Shown in pieces: positions 36,287 to 48,988 of a DNA stretch of 64,000 nt. The stretch spans positions 373,157 to 437,156 of the forward strand of contig RQTK01000085.1 of NCBI GenBank assembly GCA_003991915.1, given 5' to 3'. Made by a program: the position numbers and the translations under genes. The stretch's first letter is position 1. Each line of letters opens with the position of its first letter. The DNA is from Elysia chlorotica (taxonomy: Eukaryota > Mollusca > Gastropoda > Plakobranchidae). The notes beneath the pieces were generated by a model. It had not been told where the DNA came from. It ran no database searches and saw only the letters and a program-made list of their open reading frames with translations.

Positions 36287-36579
36287 AACAGTCAACCTCT
36301 ATTACTCATTAAATAATTAAGAAGCCAGTCTCCCGCACTCTCTTGCTGTCTCTGTCTCTCTTTCCCTTGCTCTCTTCGTTTTGATTTCCCTCTCCTTGTC
36401 TTTTTGTCTCCGCCTGTCTCTACCCCGGCTGTCTCTTGGACTGTTTGTCTGTCCACCCCCCCCCCCCCCCCCAACCTTCCCCCAATCTCTCTCTCTCTCT
36501 CCCGTTCACTCTTTCCATTCAGCCATCTCTCACAACAATGCTATTGATCTAATGTTATTCTAAGAAGCTGCAGAAATCA

Positions 36580-36807
36580 TCAAGGGCAGGGTATAGTAAC
36601 GCTCTCATACTTGTCCGAGGTCACTTCATGGCAGGTAATATGCAGGTCCCCCTCTCTGGAGTAAGAGCAAAAAAAAAAGAAATCTTGAAAAATACAAGTG
36701 CGTGAGGGATGGAGGAAGTGAGACAAAAAAGAGATAGAGGGAGAAAAAGTGATCACGGGATAGATAGAAAGATAGACAGAGATACAAAAAGAGAGTTAGG
36801 AAAGAGT

Positions 36808-36881
<74 letters not shown>

Positions 36882-39800
36882 GCAAAGAAACAGGTGTGAT
36901 CAAATTCATATAAATTTTTTTTTTTGGTACAGTACACCTCTGATTCAGTGAACTCGCACGTCTGATTCTAATTGTTTGTCGGATGTAAAATTTGATAAAG
37001 CCATGATACAATCACCTTTACCCTTAAAAAGGGCTTAAGCAACAATATGAAAGGAGACCTGTAAAATAATCAATGGTGTGTACTCCAAAATTCTTTTTCA
37101 AAAATATTTAGTCACCTTTTTAAATGAAAATTGGACTTGATTGTAGAGCCAGGGGGCAGGTCACGCATAATGAGCTGTGGAAAAAAGAGAAATGTTCATC
37201 ATGTCAATTACATTAACTAAATTATCACCACGAAAAAAAAAAAAGTATTAGTTGGCTCAGTTATATCAACTTAAAATTCCTTTTCTGCAGCATAAATTTA
37301 AGGTGCAAAAATCTATAAAGATACTAGGTCATTCTATACATATTGGGCAAAAAAAAATTAATTATTACAGATGCTACATTTAATTTTCAGTGTTAAGTCA
37401 AGGTTGTTGTTGAGTTGGTTTAACGTCCAACATCAGCACTATATAGGCTAAATTGTGGACGGGCCCCTAGACAAACGTCTGACAATTTTATGTGCCTCCA
37501 CACACGAGACAGGGTGGTCATACTGACACTGATTTAACCAGTAGGGAGCGCAGTCGCCAGGGCTCGAACCTAGACCTTTTGCGTCGGAAGCCAATGTGCT
37601 ACCCCAGGATCAATGCGCTCCCCTAAAATCAAGGATACTGGGGTAACATATTCATACTTGAACATAATCATTTATTCATCAGGACTTCATCTCAACCATA
37701 CCTTGGCCAGGAGTTCTGAAGTTTCCAGCTTAGCAGGATCGTCCGTCTGGAAAATCTCGAGGGCCACATCCGTTTGAGCCTGTGCCAGAGTCAGGGTGTG
37801 CTGTCGTCTGCTCGGGGCAAGCGAGTGTTGGGGGAGGACAACCTCAAGCTCTTCGTTACTGGTCTGGGAACCAAAGAGCATAAAATATGGGGATAAGTTG
37901 AAAGATTTCTTAATGTCCAACAACAGCATCTAGGCTATATCTTGAACAGAGGGTGAGGGGGGGTGGGCGAACTGGCTCAAGTGGTGTCGAGCCTTAGTCT
38001 CCAGGTCAGGAGGTCCGGGGATCTAATCCCACGATCTGCAGATTTATTTGTAAAATTTTCGTCCCTTGTAACTGGTTGGGTCGGTGTTAGTATAATGTGA
38101 TCGGCTGAGACAGGAGTCATGGGGCCTGTCCACATTATTGCCTCTATAGTGCCGACGTTGGACGTTAAACCAACTCAACAACATCTTGAACAGATTCCAA
38201 GAGTTGTTGAAAACCAATGTCTGCTAATTTTTTGTGCTGCTATGCAGAGAGAGAATGAGTATATATGGACCTTGTCTCAATAAACTGACACCAAATAAAC
38301 CAGTTGGGGGCGAAATTTTACAAATAAACTTGGCTGAATACATTTTTAAATGGGGTACCTGTCGGCACATTTGCCAGCTCACCCATAAGTTAGAAATCTC
38401 AGAAAATAAAAATAAGGGGTTCTTCGATAATAAAAAGATCTTCTAGTATGAAAATCAGGGTGGGGATCTCAGACAGACTTGCAACATTCTAGGAACAGAC
38501 AAACTGAACAATTCTGTCGAAAAATCTTAATCTTATTTAACTATTGAATATTATTAACAAAAGTAGAATTCTATCAATGTAAAACTAGAAGCAAGATCCC
38601 CCATGAACAACAGAACCATATGCAGGCACTTTGACATTAATGACAATGTCTCAATTTATTTTATACTCAAGGTAGTATTTTCAATAGCCTAAGGCAACCC
38701 ATCTGCAACAACAAGTACAGACTGAGTTGTTGACTCGCTGCATAGTACAAACTAACTTCTCTAGGTATTCATTGTTCTCCCTCTGTATACAGTTGATATC
38801 AGATCTCTAATATTGACTACACCTGAAATCATTTTTACTACCTCTATAAGGTCATGTTATAAAAAAAAACCAACAAAAGGAGAGATCTATTTAAATTTAA
38901 CATATTATTATAATTATTGCCTGCCACCGAATCCAGGAATGAAGATGATCTCAGGTTATAGAAACAAATTGTCTATGCATCAGCTTGAAAAAAAAACAAC
39001 AACCCCAAAATTTGTATAAGTTGTAAAATGAAAGATAAGGAGATATCCAGAAACCACTCATGATCAAATAAAACCATGGAAAAAAACAAAACCAAAACAA
39101 AACTGAGCTCGTTTACAAAGATAAAAAAAAGTTTTCGGGACATTATATGATAGTAAAACAATTTAATAACTAAATTTATCAGCACCAGCCAGATCCGTTT
39201 TTACCTTTATACACACAGCCTTGGGCAGAAACTTGAAGTTAATGAGAGACGACTCTTTGTCTATGCCGATGTTCTCACTTTCTACCCCTCCGACTAGCAA
39301 AGCAGCCTGGAGAAAAATTAAAGGTTATTACACTTACATGAAAAAAAAAGGCTTCTAGATTTTCTGGTAAGGTTATCAAAACTTGAATAAAATTGAGTTT
39401 ACAAGCAAAACTACTAACATGAACTGAGGAAGACGATTTATAATAGTTCAGTGTGAATTCAAATATAACATAAATAATATATAAGTGCAAATAAAAGTTA
39501 ACAAAATTACTTTGACACTTCCAGTAAAATTAATGAATATTGCTAACACAAGCATCTTAGTAGGCATAGATTACCAAATAGGTATAACATTTTTTCTCGT
39601 TCAACAGCTTCAAGATTAGAATGTCAAGATAGAATACTAAAAACTCCCCCACGCCAGTGTGATTTCGAAGACGTAAATGACTCTGCTCAGCAGGGTGTCT
39701 CAATAATGAACCAAACAATATTCATGCACCAGAACTGACTGAAAATTCAATCCAAAAAATTCCTTAAATCCTATCACAACATGAATTAGTTGGGAATGAC

Positions 39801-42800
39801 TGCTTTAGTCTATGGAGCCTAAGTATATTTTCTTTTAAACCGCTAGTGCTTGTAAAAAAAAAACAAACAAAAAAAACACCAAACACCACCAAATACCAAT
39901 TGAAATGGAAAAACAGTAGAAGTTTCTGTACCTGCTTGGCTGCACCAATAGCAATGATCTCATCCTCAGGAACAGAGTCCAGGCGTGTGGCATTAGGGAG
40001 AAAGTCGCAGATTGCTTTCTTCACAATAGGGGGTTTGGCTCCCCCACCACATATTATCAACTGTCAAAATAAAAAATAAAAAAAATTAAAATATTTACAT
40101 GGTGTCATATTCCGATCGTTTCCTGAGGATCACACATTTAAGACTGGGACACTGTGTTGGATTTGAATCTATAAGCTCTTACTCGTCATTCAAGAGCACT
40201 ACAGACTGAGCTAATGGTGCTATAAAAAAGGTGCCTTGTTTACTTTAAACCACACACACACAATGCTACATTATATAAACACATTTATAGTGATTTTTGA
40301 CTCATCAATCAACTATCTCCCCAGTACGTTTTCAGACGTAGCAGCAGAATCTCCTCTAACTGTTGGTACCACTGATTCTATCTTGCATTTTTAAGAAAAA
40401 CATTTAATCAGAATCTCTTATCTAAATTAGTACTAGAAATATCACTTTTGAAAGGTTAAAAGAAAATATGTTAGTGAATTAAAAAAACAACAACTCAACA
40501 ACTTGTAAATCTAAAACATTACAAAATAGAAATGTTCAACAAACCTTTGAAATGTCTTCTTTGGTGCACCGTGCTTCACCTAAAACTTGCTCAATCAAAG
40601 CTGTGCATTTGAACAGGAGTGGTTGACACAGGCTATCGAACCTTGCTCTGTGAAGAGATTTTAATCACGATTTTCCATTAGAAAACTACATGGCCTTCTA
40701 GTCTCGTGAAAAATAAAATTATTTATTTACGTAAAAATAATAGTGTTGAATTTGTGTTCCAGGATAACTAAAACAATAAAGAAGTTAATAATATATATAT
40801 GTAAATCTTAAAAATAAAACAATGCATCTACCATCACAAAGGTAGATTTACTCCATGTGTGTCAGGTTTATTCATTTAAGCACTAACTAAAACCATTTTT
40901 TGTTCCTCAAATCGATAGCCCGTGCCATTATTCTCCATTTCATTCTAGAATAACATAGAACGCCTTCTTATTCTCATATTAAAAAAAAAAGTGATAGTCT
41001 ACCACATAGTTGCACTAACACTTGTTTGTCTGTATCTAGCCTTGCACTGACCGTGACATGTTGTAATGAAAATCACAGCCATCATATAAGGAGTCGACAG
41101 CACACTGAGCTGTGAGCATGGTAGACAAAGAGTGCTTGCATCTTTCCGCAGCTAGGCCCAGCTTTGCCACAGACCTCTTGTTATCTTTCATGTCACATCG
41201 GGATTGTCTGAAAAAAAAACATCACTATATTTAAGAGGGTGAAAAAAATTGATTAAAGAGGCACAGCAAGACTATATTATGGACAGGTCCCACGACTAAC
41301 ATCTGAGAATTTTAAATGCTACCAAACAGATTTTACGTCTCGGGACCTGTCTATAATATAGTTCTGATGTCAGAAGCTAAGCAACAAATTAAAACTTGCA
41401 AAATTATCGGCAACGCCCTCTTACAAATAGGTGTGTGACATTAGGTATATACATATATATATATATAATATATCAATATTTTTGCCATAACGCAGAAATG
41501 CCAACCTGTTGAACTCCGACATGAGAAAGCGCTGAAGGGCCTCTGTGAAGAAGTCCCCACCAAACTGGCTGTCAGAAACCTTGGCCACAGTGCGGTACAT
41601 CCCGTGCTCTACCTCCATAATCACAGCCTCGTGTGACGTTCCACCGAGGCGATACACCAGCGTCTTGCTGCAAATATAATGGCAAGAGATTCTTTTTCAG
41701 TTGGAAGCAGTTACTGTAAGACAGTTGAAAGGAGATGGGCTTAAAAGCTCTACACTTAATGAAATAAGGCAATACAAACCCAGAAGCCTATACAGAAAAA
41801 TTATTTACAGGGGACAGTGTGAATGTCTGTACGTCTTAAGCCTTCCCACTTAATACATAATACTGAGCAATGTTTCAATATTTACACAATTTCTACGATA
41901 AAAGGGCAGATCAAATAAGCCTAGAAGCTGGTTTTGAGTAAAAACTACTATAAGGAACCCTTTTCTCTGACTTGGTTAAAAAATGTCCCATTTACAGATT
42001 TAATCATGAAAAAAAACAACAACAGAACAACCATACATTTGTGGAACTTACAAGCCCTCCGTTTGGTCAAGCTGACCCACATCAAAGGCTAAAAGTGCAG
42101 CTGAAGGCTCAGTAATGACACGAAGAATATTAAAACCGGCCTTGGTAGCAGCATCTCTGAAAATTGAAGCAAAATTCATTTTCTATAAAATTGCCTTCAT
42201 GTTAAGAAATTTGTGGGCAGATATATATCAACCAAATTAGTTCTAATAACTCATATGTGACATAAATTTCCAATAGAGGGGCATTAGGAAGTAGGTAACA
42301 ACTATAGAAGGTAATTATTATTACAATATTAAGATCTTTTTTCCTCACCACTTCAATGAACAAACATTATGATACTTCCTCAGAGAAAAGTGACGTATTC
42401 ATGTAAGAACTATACCTTTGAGTTTGAGAAGTATTGAAATAACTTAGTGTTTAACACCAACTATTTAAAATGCAACAGTTTCTCAGACTCAAAAATTTCA
42501 TTTGGTCTCATGTTGATGAAGAGTTTTTACTTACAAAAAAAACCCCAACAACAACAACAAAAAGTGAATCTACAGATCGAGAAATTATGTACCAAGAAAA
42601 AAAATCTTCTGAATATTGGTTTAATTAGCCTAATATTTACCAACAAAGAATTTGTGATTGGTTCACCTTTCTTACAACAAAGAAACAATGTCACTGTACT
42701 ACGATCTTGGCATAAGTCATTTTCACTTTTTTGTGAGGACAAAATTAATATTTTCCTTAAAAGCTGACATTAAGTTTCCGATAAGATATAGGAAAAATCC

Positions 42801-45800
42801 ATTAGCTTATTTTTAATCTGAATGTTCAGTTGAAAAGATTTCAACATTTCTTCAATTTATGATGTCACATAGGTAGGGTGCATAAGGCTGAAACCTGCAG
42901 AGCGTGATGTCATTGGCTTTGTTGGACCCAGTTGCAGAAGTTTTCTAGAACATGGCTACACTTAGGTATGTGGTATGGTAGGATCGACTTTTAGGAAACC
43001 AGGACAAACTGAGGTTAAGAGCACAACCTAGAGGAAAGTCAATGGTCAAGAAGGAGATTGAAGATAATCAAGAAATTTGACAGAGTGGGATTCAGAAATG
43101 GGTTCCAAGTTGAACAAATGAAACCAACTTGACCGTGTTGTCAAGGCAAAACCCGAGAAAAAGAAAGATGAGACAAAAGTTGTTGAAGTGTGCATGCTCC
43201 TTTAAATTTGCAATTATGGACTTCTTGGTTTTAGAACAGTGGATAATTTAAAATAATTTAACTACAATATTGTTGGCAGTGCAAGTGAATGTGCCGACAA
43301 TTGTCGTTTTTGACTGCTAGCAAAATTTTGTATGTTACTCGAGTTCAGGCCATAAAAAGTAGCTGACCTGACTTGATTGTCGGAAATTCGACCATTGTCG
43401 GCAAACGTGCAGATTTAGTCCAACTTCCATTCCTTCAAAGATAACATAAATCACAGTAATCTGACCAAAACTTGTGTCACAATCAACAACTTTATCTGTG
43501 CCTGCACTTACGTCACCAAGTTCCTTTGGTTGGTATCAAAATCTGGTGGAACCGCCAACACAGCGTCTTGAATGCCACTTCCACCATGGCTCTGAGCAGT
43601 CTCTGAAATACATAATTATATTGACATTCCTTTGAATAAAGGAAAAAATTTCCAAAAGGGAATAATCAGTTTTTTTTGTAAACAGTGGCTAAGCCAATAA
43701 AGTTGTGTGAACAAGATTTTTTTTAAAAGCTGAGTACCACTACCCCAAGAATTTGACAGAAACATAAGGAATAAAAAAATAAATAAAATAAAAACAAAAA
43801 AAAGGAGTTGATAAAAATGGACTTTGACAAACACGGCAACAACAAAACTTATTTATCTGTTAAGCTAATAATACTTTGAAAAGTTATCTCAAGTTGTCTT
43901 TTTCATTAATTTGAAGAAATATATGTACTCAATCTCTATTGCACACAGTATTTCTCACCTAACATCTTCTTGTAGATGGTTTTAAGAATATCTGTTGGGC
44001 TGAACTTTGCTGGTTTTCCTCTATGGTTCACTTCAAACATCAGCACCCCATTATGATTAACTACCTTAAAGAGATGAAAAGAAACAAAAAAATACAGTAA
44101 AACAGTTCAACAGTAAAAAGTTAATTCAAATTTTTCTTCATTATGATGTAATATTAAAACACTATTTTTTTTTATACAAAAACTAAATTACCAAACAAAC
44201 TAACAAAAAAATCCAATTCAATAGTACACAATAAGTTGAGTTGGTTGAATAACATCCAACACCAGCACTAAATCATAGGCTATTGTGGACATACCCAGAG
44301 ACTAACGTCTGACATGTTGTTTTAAAGTTCTATTGAATTGATTTATATTTTGCCAGCAATAATCATTATTATTATAATGTCCTTTACCTTTCAAAATCAA
44401 AATGCATCCCATCCACTCACCCACATAACACAGAAAACACCTCTATACAGGATTAAATGTATAATTTACTGTACTGTACAAACAGATTTAATTAAGTCTG
44501 AGTGGTCAGTGGCTCTCACATTCACACTTGAAGTCTTTGAATATTCCGCCACAAGTGGATCATCTGGTGAACACCCGAGAAGCCGCTTCACATGGCACAC
44601 GGTGTTGGAGGCATTGCGAATAATTCCTTGCTTGGCCGCTGCTCCCACAATCTGTGATTAGAGGTTACATATAAGACGATATGTTGACTTTGTGTCTCCT
44701 CAATTTGTGTTGAAACTAAGGAAAGAATTTCTTAAAAACTCTCAGAATTACAATATATTTTTTTAACTTTATTTTTTAATTTTTTCTTAAAATTACAGAG
44801 GACAATCACATAATTGTAATTTAAATGGCAAGGAGATGGTTGCATACTTATGAAGTTTAATATTAACAATCAAACAATGTATTGTAATTTATATGTACAT
44901 TTTTTAAAAGAAAATTTGGAATATTGATTTGAAAAAGAAAAGAAACAAAAAAACTTAGGATGTATGACTCACAGTTTCATGCTCTGTAAATGCTACAACA
45001 CAGGGAGTGACACGATCTCCTAGGTCATTGGCAACCACATTTGTCTTTCCATCCTTATAAAGTGAATAGAACATTTTAAGAACATACATATATGTTAAAA
45101 ACATAAAATTTATGAAGATCAGGGTGTCCAGGGAAATAATATATGACATTAAAACATCCTACCTCATTGTTCCACAAACAGTGGCACATAGTTATTATGT
45201 GCATGGAAAATATTGAAAATGGAAAACAAAATTTACTGAAAATACTTACAAGTAGCTTGGATGTGTGATCAAATGAAATTTGTTGGGAAACATTTAACCC
45301 AAACCGATATCGAAGAGTAAGGACATAAGAGCTGCTACTCCACTCAGAATATGGCTTATATAAATATATATAAATTCGCTAGCTACTTAAAATATGGCAA
45401 ATCTATGTTACTTCACCCCTTTGTGTATAAATGCAATTTATGGCAATCATTTTCATGTTAATAACTTATAATACAATATAGACTAACTGCAATCGGCATA
45501 AAATTTGTATCAATTAATTTAAATACCAAGAGTGGGTTAAGTACTGTAACTATATAGAACAGATCATTTACAAGTGTTGTGCTTTGTTTGTAGTGTAGGC
45601 TATCAGGCCCCTCAAAACTGCCTGCTCCTTTCACAACCTCCATAAATTTTCCTAAATAAGCCATTTTGATATAATTCATTTATCATTTTTTCTTGTTGTT
45701 CATGTGCTTCCCTTCCGTCATTCTATTTCTAGTTGTGTTCCAGCATATTTCAGCATTTCCCTTCTTATCACAATGTTACAAACAAGATTGGTTGGCGCCG

Positions 45801-47657
45801 ATCAATTATATTCATTTAAGTAATACTTATGATAGTTGTGTTGACTAGGAGTGCTTTACGTTTATAATCATAGTCCTATAGTGCATTGAACTACCTCTAT
45901 TGTCTATTTGGTATTATCCAAATTTTGCTATGCACAATAATAATATATCTAGTGTTTTTGTCCAGCTTTTGCTATGAGTGCTTTTGTTCAAATTAAAATT
46001 CCTTAGTCTGACTGGCAAATTTATAAAGCTATAGATAGATGCTCTCTCATTATTTTTAAATGTTTCCTGGGTCTAAGGAATGCAGCCTCCCATATTGCAT
46101 AAAAAATCGAAAAAAAAAAAGTAAACAAGTCTCTCTTAACCGCAAACATAGATCTATCTACATCTAAACTTGCGTGTAGGTGATAGATCTAGCGTGATCA
46201 ATGAGAAACTAGAATCTATACTTTAGATCTAGTAAATTCAAACAAAATTTATGATGCTGGGTCAGCAGAAATGATTGCTAAAGCTTATCCTAGCTTAACT
46301 TTTAAAAACTATGCAAGCGTCGTAAAAACAGTTCAGAGTTGACTAACTTTTATCACTAGTGTTGCAATTATGATTTAGCCTAGATCTAGTTATAAATGTT
46401 TGATAGTTCTGAGGGTTGCATAAGGGCATTCCTTGAGTTTTGCGGTTTCTAGCCTGTGGGCTAGCAAATGTGGGTGGGCGGAACTTGATTAAAATTGAAT
46501 AAAATACCTGCCAGCTGTACTCCCTGTCTTTTGTTTTACTGTATTGGCACGATTTGATTGATTTAAAGACAGGGAGCGATTCGCTTGTATTCAATTGTTT
46601 ACTTGAACACGTGTACAAAGTGGGCGGGAAAGGGGGTGGGGACAAACAAAGACAAGCACATATTGATATGTTAAAAAAAAAGCAACCGAGACAACTCGGT
46701 GTACCCTTTTATAAAACTCTCTCTATCTGTCTAAAGTGTCTCACACTCGCTTGCTCTGTCTCAGTGTCTGTCTCTCTCTTTCTCACTCTCACCTCTGGTT
46801 GACTGACTCCGGTGTAATTGAATCTCACCCACTCGCCCATCAAATTCCGCCCACCCACCCATGATTTGATCGCCCATAGGCTAGGGACCACAAAACTCAA
46901 GGAATGCCTGTATACGGGCCCTGGTCTAGATCTTTGTGGTGGTTTGACATAATTGGGAATTCCTTTTGGGTTTGTGTCTTTTGGCGCACTCATCAAGTGA
47001 AAAGGTAACTAGGTAAGTGACATTAAATTTTAAAATCAGTTAGTTAGGCTATTGATTGAAGTGAAGTCTGCGCAGACTGCCGTCTCCAGAGTTTTGTGAT
47101 ACATCCATCCCTGTGTTTGACTATATTTGTATCTTCCCAGTAAGGCTGAGGTGTTCCTTCAGGGCAAGTGTTAAGATTCAGTTGTGTTAGTTTGCAGTTA
47201 GAGGCAGATGTGTTTGTAAGTCGCTAGTGCCGTTCAAATTTATTTTATAATTGCTGCCATCATTTACCGGTCACGATTTTAGTAGAGTAGGACCTCGATA
47301 CCGGTTAGCTAGTGTTAGTCTTAGATAGCTGTATAGACAGCATGACCATCCGCAAGTTTAGAGCAGTTAAATTAGGTCTAGGTCTAGTTAATATATTATT
47401 ATTATTCTTTGATAGCGGTGTAGGAATAGCCTACCACATCTCAATGATCTAGTCATTCTAGATCTAGACCCTAGATTCTATGTCTAGGTAAAATCTTGAA
47501 TCTGGAATATTTTCCAATATCAAGATTCGGTATACTTGTATAGATCTAGATTTTCCTAATTTCTCACATCTTGATTTCAGAAATTAGAAATTTTACTTAC
47601 ACGATAGACAGCAAGACATCCAGAACATGTGCCAATGTGTAATCCGAAAGCAGCCAT
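36580..47657 (-). CDS. HSPA14: Hsp70-like protein HSPA14 (ribosome-associated Hsp70L1), complete
   Basis: Atypical Hsp70 that, with DNAJC2/MPP11, forms the mammalian ribosome-associated complex acting on nascent chains. Fourteen exons in transcript order join in frame to 506 aa (human 509): 47657-47601, 45053-44973, 44651-44520, 44064-43959, 43602-43512, 42156-42052, 41667-41506, 41207-41052, 40647-40545, 40060-39932, 39306-39205, 37863-37702, 37174-37116, 36655-36580. The nucleotide-binding domain starts [19 protein letters not shown] and has [39 protein letters not shown] (about 196-210) and [12 protein letters not shown] (about 333-344). A short substrate-binding domain follows ([21 protein letters not shown]) and no C-terminal lid is present, as is normal for this subfamily. 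The last exon encodes 25 codons ending TIPCP. The donor of exon 3 (gtgaga) is inferred from phase. Confidence 0.96.
36811..36869. repeat. (GA)n tract in the last HSPA14 intron
   Basis: Pure GA on plus, a polypyrimidine CT tract in transcript sense, about 155-215 nt downstream of the exon 14 acceptor in plus coordinates, i.e. upstream of it in the transcript. A second CT-rich zone with a C run (36340-36510) lies in the 3' UTR. Confidence 0.95.
37403..37624 (-). mobile_element. tRNA-derived SINE, HSPA14 intron 12
   Basis: A full copy, reverse orientation. Reading the minus strand: a tRNA-like head with a B-box-like gttcgagccctgg, a body including ctgtctcgtgtgtgg and attgtcagacg, then a tail gttggacgttaaaccaactc. 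It lies 78 bp from exon 12. Confidence 0.88.
37905..38320 (-). mobile_element. Older SINE split by a younger SINE
   Basis: The tail half (aatgtccaacaacagcatct) is at 37913-37950. The remainder (agagttgttgaaaaccaatg through actgacaccaaataaaccag) resumes after 38183. The younger SINE at 37951-38182 sits between them. Confidence 0.75.
37951..38182 (+). mobile_element. Younger SINE with 12 bp target duplication, HSPA14 intron 11
   Basis: Inserted in the older SINE, opposite orientation, flanked by atcttgaacaga at 37939-37950 and 38183-38194. Head (ggctcaagtggtgtcgag, degenerate B box ggggatctaatccc), body and tail (gacgttaaaccaactcaaca) are all present. Confidence 0.88.
44233..44312 (-). mobile_element. 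SINE tail fragment, HSPA14 intron 3
   Basis: 'aagttgagttggttgaataa' to 'gactaacgtctgacatgttg': tail and part of the body only. Another weak piece with an inverted companion lies at about 41268-41360. Confidence 0.75.
45054..47600 (-). other. HSPA14: HSPA14 intron 1
   Basis: A 2.5 kb intron, the largest in the gene. It holds the inverted-repeat element at 46425-46908 and AGATCT-type clusters at 46140-46400 and 47450-47560. No alternative exon was recognised. Confidence 0.8.
46425..46908. mobile_element. Foldback/MITE-like element with about 65 bp inverted ends
   Basis: The left end ggcattccttgagttttgcg through gtgggtgggcggaacttgat (46425-46490) is matched in inverted form by atcaaattccgcccacccac through aaaactcaaggaatgcc (about 46840-46908). 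The 350 bp interior has CT-rich sequence and no coding capacity. Confidence 0.75.
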
Positions 47658-48154
47658 TTTGACACAAACTGTAAGTTTATAAGTTGCTATCAAGCGAGAT
47701 AACTCTTAAACAATAAACATCTCACATCTATGCCAGTATCCTAAAGTTTATCATCAAATTTCAACAACAAACATTAAAAAAAAAATTAACTTTTGTAAGT
47801 GTGTAATGAATCAAGAATATAATTATAAACATTAGAATATATTTAAAAAATTAATAAAGCATACTGAGTACGAAATGTATTATCTGTTAGATAACTCTAT
47901 GTTCTTGAAATATCAAACTCATATAAATGTTTAGCTTCAAAAAGTTTAAATAGGCATTTAAGCTCTTGAGCAGTGCATAAACTTCCGTCTTTTGTTTACT
48001 TTTCAGTTTTTCTTTCACAGTTTCAGCCTAATCAGACTTCACACTGAGATGATCACTCTTTAGACTAGAAGTATCTCGATTACGTTTAGTAAAGCTACCA
48101 TTATAAATATTTTTGTACGCGAGTGTGAATTTTGAATTTGTACGGTGCACCAAA
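47658..48154. promoter_or_regulatory. Putative bidirectional promoter, HSPA14/CYB5D2
   Basis: Only 497 bp separate the two divergent start codons. The HSPA14 start lies in caaaatggctgc, close to the YY1 consensus seen at many housekeeping start sites. No TATA box at a convincing distance was identified. The promoter role is inferred from geometry. Confidence 0.5.
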
Positions 48155-48988
48155 ATGAAAGCAAACATTGCTCTGATGGTTTCAGTCCTGGCGTGTATTT
48201 TTGCCTATCTTTATGACCCTAAAACATGTCGATCCTGTGTTCGGGCATTACTAAAGTATGTAAATGGTGGTTATGATCAAAACGCCGGTAGCTCTAACGT
48301 CAAGGTTTTTACTCGAGAAGAACTTTCAAAATATAAGGGTGAGGACGGAGGTGATGTATATTTAGCTCTTCTGGGCAGTGTATATGATGTGACCAAGGGA
48401 AAGAGACATTATGGACCTGGTGGTGGCTATTCTTTTTTCTCAGGAATAGACGGATCTGCAGCGTATGTCACAGGCGAGTTCAATGAAAAAGGATTAGTCG
48501 ACGATATTTCTAATCTCTCCAATCAGGAGATACTTGGTCTTGAAGAATGGAAATCATTTTATGAAAAAGATTATAAATTTGTTGGTTTAGTTGAAGGTTC
48601 ATTTTACGATAAAGATGGTGGAACCCTGGACATGATGAAAATTTTCAATAAAAAATTGGAATCTGCAAAACTTGAAAAAAACCTTATTGACAATGATAAG
48701 GAAAAGTTTCCACCCTGCAATTCTGAATGGAGTCAGAACAAGGGAGGCCGTGTGTGGTGCTCTACCAAGAGTGGTGGTATTGCCAGGGACTGGGCTGGAG
48801 TGCCGAGGATGTACTTTACTGCTGGCGGCTCTAAACCTCGCTGTGCATGTGTCAGGACTAGAGGTCCACCGTCGTATGATATGAAAAGTCAATCACACAA
48901 AGACCGAGGTGATCTGGACAATCCTAATTTAAATTTATACCCCAACTGTCATGCAGATTCAGATTCATGTCCATTACCCAAGTCTTAG
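48155..48988 (+). CDS. CYB5D2: Neuferricin (CYB5D2), intronless
   Basis: Heme-binding protein of the MAPR branch of cytochrome b5-like proteins. The vertebrate protein is secreted or membrane-associated and linked to neurogenesis. The 277 aa product (human 264) starts at ATG 48155, right before a hydrophobic signal/anchor at about 4-20 (NIALMVSVLACIFAYLY). The frame extends upstream without an ATG, so this start is preferred. The cytochrome b5-like domain spans about 50-145: FTREELSKY, LALLGSVYDVTKGKRHYGPG, GYSFFSGIDGSAAYVTGEF, GLVDDISNLS. The family-specific C-terminal half has FPPCNSEWSQNKGGRVWC, SGGIARDWAGVPR, and a cysteine-rich end (RCACVRTRGPP, DRGDLDNPNL). The ORF is uninterrupted, so it is either an ancestral single-exon form or an old retrocopy with no visible decay. 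Confidence 0.96.
   Translation: MKANIALMVSVLACIFAYLYDPKTCRSCVRALLKYVNGGYDQNAGSSNVKVFTREELSKYKGEDGGDVYLALLGSVYDVTKGKRHYGPGGGYSFFSGIDGSAAYVTGEFNEKGLVDDISNLSNQEILGLEEWKSFYEKDYKFVGLVEGSFYDKDGGTLDMMKIFNKKLESAKLEKNLIDNDKEKFPPCNSEWSQNKGGRVWCSTKSGGIARDWAGVPRMYFTAGGSKPRCACVRTRGPPSYDMKSQSHKDRGDLDNPNLNLYPNCHADSDSCPLPKS

Noticed and set aside
36709..36951. Arg/Glu-rich frame and its Ser/Leu-rich antisense
   Set aside because: Products of the (GA)n repeat inside the last HSPA14 intron.
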